Assembly (NCBI GenBank): GCA_022865305.1
Contig: JALHSP010000116.1
Location: 1 to 64,000, forward strand
Source: Bacteroidales bacterium
GTDB lineage: Bacteria; Bacteroidota; Bacteroidia; Bacteroidales; VadinHA17
Direction of reading: 5' to 3'
Length of the DNA stretch: 64,000 bases
This document shows, piece by piece, positions 62,059 through 64,000 of this stretch. The notes below the pieces were generated by a model that did not search any database, had not been told where the DNA came from, and saw nothing but the letters and a program-made list of their open reading frames with translations. The translations under genes and the position numbers were made by a program. Within the stretch, counting starts at the first letter, position 1; every line of letters begins with the position of its first letter.

Positions 62059-62101
62059 TAGTTTGCGATTTACTACATTTTTTGTAGTTTTGTGCAAACT
62101 A
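62059..62101. promoter_or_regulatory. 43-bp nested palindrome overlapping the abiE promoter
   Basis: TAGTTTGC (62059-62066), GATTT, ACTACA (62072-62077), TTTTT, TGTAGT (62083-62088), TTTGT, GCAAACTA (62094-62101): two arm pairs are perfectly inverted with equal spacers. Promoter elements TTTG (62062-62065) and TAGTTTTG (62085-62092) lie inside with a 19-bp gap, the Bacteroidota -33/-7 spacing. AbiEi-type antitoxins bind inverted repeats in their own promoter, so this is very probably the autoregulatory operator. The start codon is 17 bp downstream of the last arm. Confidence 0.7.
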
Positions 62102-62117
62102 ATTTTCGAAACTAAAA

Positions 62118-62906
62118 ATGAACCATCCAAGCATATCTGACTATATCTTTCAAATACAATCACAAGGTCGGTACTCACTGACTTTAGGAGAACTCAAACG
62201 AAACATTGGCTCCTCCGATAAAGCACTTTTACAAAACCTGCACAGACTAAAATCTAAGAACCAGATAGCTCAAATCCGCAAGGAGTTTTACATTATTATA
62301 CCTCCACAGTATTCTCATCAGGGTACTTTACCTTGCATACTGTTTCTGGATGACATGATGAAGTTTTTAAACCGAGAATATTACCTGGGACTATACTCAG
62401 CTGCGGCACTTCATGGCGCAGGGCATCAACAACCAATGGAATCGCAGGTAATGATCCAAAAACCCACACTGCGAGACATTAATAATAAAAAACAGATCAT
62501 AACTTTTTTTACTAAGAATCATTGGGAATCCGAATGGATAGATCAGAAAAAGACTGAATCCGGATATGTTAATGTCTCTTCTCCCGAATTAACGGCAGTT
62601 GACCTCATTCATCATCACATAAAGATTGGTGGCCTGAATAGGATCATCCCAATTCTTGAGGATTTAACCGAAAGTATAAAAGTTACAAAATTGTCAAGTA
62701 TTGGCAACAAAAGCGCTCTGCCAACCATTCAGCGACTAGGTTATATATTGGAGCAGTTGGGTGAAGAAAAATTATCAGAAGCATTAGCAAAAACGATAAA
62801 TAAGAAAAAAACCAACACAGCTCCTTTGTCACTTTCTCATAAAAACAAAGAAGGAAGATTGAATGAAAAGTGGAACTTGAAAATGAATGCTAAATTAGAT
62901 ATCTAA
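62118..62906 (+). CDS. abiEi: AbiEi antitoxin / transcriptional autoregulator, type IV TA system
   Basis: 262 residues. N-terminal winged helix (SDYIFQIQSQGRYSLTLGEL, LLQNLHRLKSKNQIAQIRKE) with the AbiEi-like DMMKFLNREYYLGLYSAAAL, HGAGHQQPMESQVMIQK, and a C-terminal helical domain that ends in basic, low-complexity sequence (NKKKTNTAPLSLSHKNKEGR). AbiEi blocks the toxin and represses its own operon by binding inverted repeats in the promoter. Its stop overlaps the toxin start by one base (TAATG at 62904-62908). Confidence 0.85.
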   Translation: MNHPSISDYIFQIQSQGRYSLTLGELKRNIGSSDKALLQNLHRLKSKNQIAQIRKEFYIIIPPQYSHQGTLPCILFLDDMMKFLNREYYLGLYSAAALHGAGHQQPMESQVMIQKPTLRDINNKKQIITFFTKNHWESEWIDQKKTESGYVNVSSPELTAVDLIHHHIKIGGLNRIIPILEDLTESIKVTKLSSIGNKSALPTIQRLGYILEQLGEEKLSEALAKTINKKKTNTAPLSLSHKNKEGRLNEKWNLKMNAKLDI

Positions 62907-63697
62907 TGATACCAAGGAGATACATAACAGAATGGAAAGGACATGCACCATGGCCCAATGACGGGCAGGTGGAACAAGACCTTGTAACCGAAAGAGCCAT
63001 GGTTCAACTGTTTTCTGATCCATTTTTGAAAGAACAGCTTGCATTCAGAGGGGGAACGGCGCTGCACAAAATTTTTCTAAAGCCACAAGTCCGGTATTCT
63101 GAAGATATCGATCTGGTACAAATCAAGGAAGGCCCGATTAAACCCATTTTTCAGTCTATCAGAAAACAACTTGATTTCCTGGGTACAAAAAGGAACATCA
63201 AGCAAAATGAAAACATGAATACGGTTACTTATCGGTTCATATCCGAAATACCACCGGTAATTAACCTGCGCTTAAAAATTGAAATCAACTGTCGGGAGCA
63301 TTTCACAGTCTTGGGATACCGTGAAATTAAACACAGTATTGAAAACGGTTGGTTTTCGGGAAGCTGTGTGATGAACTCTTTTGCCCTGGAAGAATTACTT
63401 GGTACTAAGTTGAGAGCATTATACCAAAGAGTAAAAGGACGGGACCTTTTTGACCTCTATTATGCCTTAACCAATTTAGAAGTAGATACTGATAAGGTGG
63501 TAGAGGCCTATAAACGGTACATTGCATTTTCAGTTGAGCAACTGCCCTCCAAAAAGGAATTCATCCAAAATGTAGAGCAAAAAATGGGTGATCCTGATTT
63601 CGTTGGGGATATCTACGCACTATTGCGACCTGGTGTTGAGTATAACCAACAGTTTGCCTACAAATTAATTAGAACTGAAATTATTGAAAAAATATAA
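62906..63697 (+). CDS. abiEii: AbiEii-type nucleotidyltransferase toxin
   Basis: 263 residues. Nucleotidyltransferase fold motifs GGTALHK (49-55) and YSEDIDLVQ (64-72) with the paired acidic residues, plus KGRDLFDLYYAL (~190) typical of the AbiEii/AbiGii family. The toxin transfers nucleotides to cellular targets (tRNA in related MenT enzymes) and stops growth, a phage defence by abortive infection. Translation is coupled to abiEi by the one-base overlap. Complete. Confidence 0.88.
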   Translation: MIPRRYITEWKGHAPWPNDGQVEQDLVTERAMVQLFSDPFLKEQLAFRGGTALHKIFLKPQVRYSEDIDLVQIKEGPIKPIFQSIRKQLDFLGTKRNIKQNENMNTVTYRFISEIPPVINLRLKIEINCREHFTVLGYREIKHSIENGWFSGSCVMNSFALEELLGTKLRALYQRVKGRDLFDLYYALTNLEVDTDKVVEAYKRYIAFSVEQLPSKKEFIQNVEQKMGDPDFVGDIYALLRPGVEYNQQFAYKLIRTEIIEKI

Positions 63698-63831
63698 AAC
63701 ATCATGGACGGGAAAGACTGACGCTTTTAAAGTTTTGCAGCAATCCACCACGGCAACGCTGAAACCCGCTCCCATGGGGCATCATACATGAAAAGATACA
63801 GTAATCTGAAACTATTATAGGAGGTAAAATT

Positions 63832-64000
63832 ATGATAAAACAAAATAAACAAAACAACGAAAGACCAGATAATATGAAAAAGGTATTAAAGCGATTTATA
63901 CAGGTTGTATTACAGGTAGCTCTATTTGCTGTTTTGATATTTGTTTCCGCAGGACAAATTGTATGGTATTGGGCATGGATTTATCTTTGCACATATGTCT
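63832..64000 (+). CDS. isoprenylcysteine carboxylmethyltransferase-like membrane protein, 5' part
   Basis: 56 residues up to the window edge. A clear AGGAGG lies 7 bases before ATG 63832; MKKVLKRF (63874) is a second possible start. The hydrophobic helix QVVLQVALFAVLIFVSAGQI then VWYWAWIYLCTYV matches the N-terminal start of ICMT/PEMT-type methyltransferases (AG-x-W-x-WAW). The catalytic C-terminus is outside the window. Confidence 0.55.
   Translation, partial: MIKQNKQNNERPDNMKKVLKRFIQVVLQVALFAVLIFVSAGQIVWYWAWIYLCTYV

Noticed and set aside
63698-63831. a small gene between abiEii and the last partial gene
   Set aside because: No open frame of convincing composition; only the SD of the next gene is clear.
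1-64000. tRNA, rRNA and CRISPR arrays
   Set aside because: No CCA-type acceptor ends with T-loop signatures, no rRNA-like conserved stretches and no regular 24-40 bp direct repeats with unique spacers were seen by eye.

Overview
The window looks like a chromosomal segment of a Bacteroidota bacterium (class Bacteroidia, probably a free-living polysaccharide degrader). The evidence is a type IX secretion (T9SS) C-terminal domain, TAnnTTTG-type -7 promoter elements with almost no Shine-Dalgarno sequences, futalosine-pathway MqnA, IorAB, DPP-IV-like S9 peptidase, UxaE/KduI/KduD/GH28/GH105 pectin genes, and short GC-rich intergenic repeats. I cannot name the genus. No rRNA, tRNA, CRISPR array or complete insertion sequence was seen.

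Layout. (1) 1-4.7 kb is a decayed accessory region: two genes with disabling lesions, two genes with strong Shine-Dalgarno sites that look transferred, small membrane proteins, and an 86-nt multi-hairpin element followed by seven T. (2) 4.8-19.4 kb is core or mixed: ssb, thioredoxin-like lipoprotein, S9 peptidase, OprP-like porin, iorBA, a CarboxypepD_reg-like protein, a TonB-like protein, an HMCES/YedK protein, a serine beta-lactamase-like hydrolase, an ankyrin protein, an aldo-keto reductase and truA. (3) 19.65-22.3 kb is a three-gene unit: Rrf2 regulator with a palindrome over its own start, cupredoxin subunit without CuA ligands, and a NOR-like heme-copper oxidase subunit I whose helix VI carries Asp/Asp where NORs have His/Glu. 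(4) 24.2-47.5 kb is a galacturonate/pectin locus: kduD-kduI-GH105 leftwards; uxaC, fructuronate reductase, LarA-like epimerase, Gfo/Idh, gnd, exuT-like MFS, lacI and uxaE rightwards; then RG-lyase-like propeller lipoprotein, GH105, GH28, GH35 and a CotH/T9SS giant leftwards. (5) 47.5-53.2 kb is housekeeping: MsbA-like ABC, purB, mqnA, a frameshifted GNAT, a small HTH-like protein and an HD protein. (6) 53.3-61.8 kb is an Rrf2-controlled sulfate assimilation operon in which the transporter is of the PstSCAB type, followed by cysH (APS reductase type), cysD and cysN. (7) 61.8-64 kb holds a GNA-hairpin repeat, an AbiEi/AbiEii type IV toxin-antitoxin pair under a 43-bp palindromic promoter, and the start of an isoprenylcysteine-methyltransferase-like gene.

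How it works together. Pectin fragments are cut by GH28, GH35 and GH105. Unsaturated uronate goes through KduI/KduD to 2-keto-3-deoxygluconate. Galacturonate enters by the MFS carrier and goes UxaC -> tagaturonate -> UxaE -> fructuronate -> SDR reductase -> mannonate. The expected next enzyme, mannonate dehydratase UxuA, is absent here; instead a LarA-type nickel-pincer racemase homologue and 6-phosphogluconate dehydrogenase are present, which suggests a mannonate-to-gluconate route into the pentose phosphate pathway. The most unusual items are this possible pathway, the D/D heme-copper subunit, the Pst-type transporter inside a cys operon, a GNAT gene split exactly at an A AAA AAC slippery heptamer, and an in-frame TGA replacing the first Rossmann glycine of gnd.
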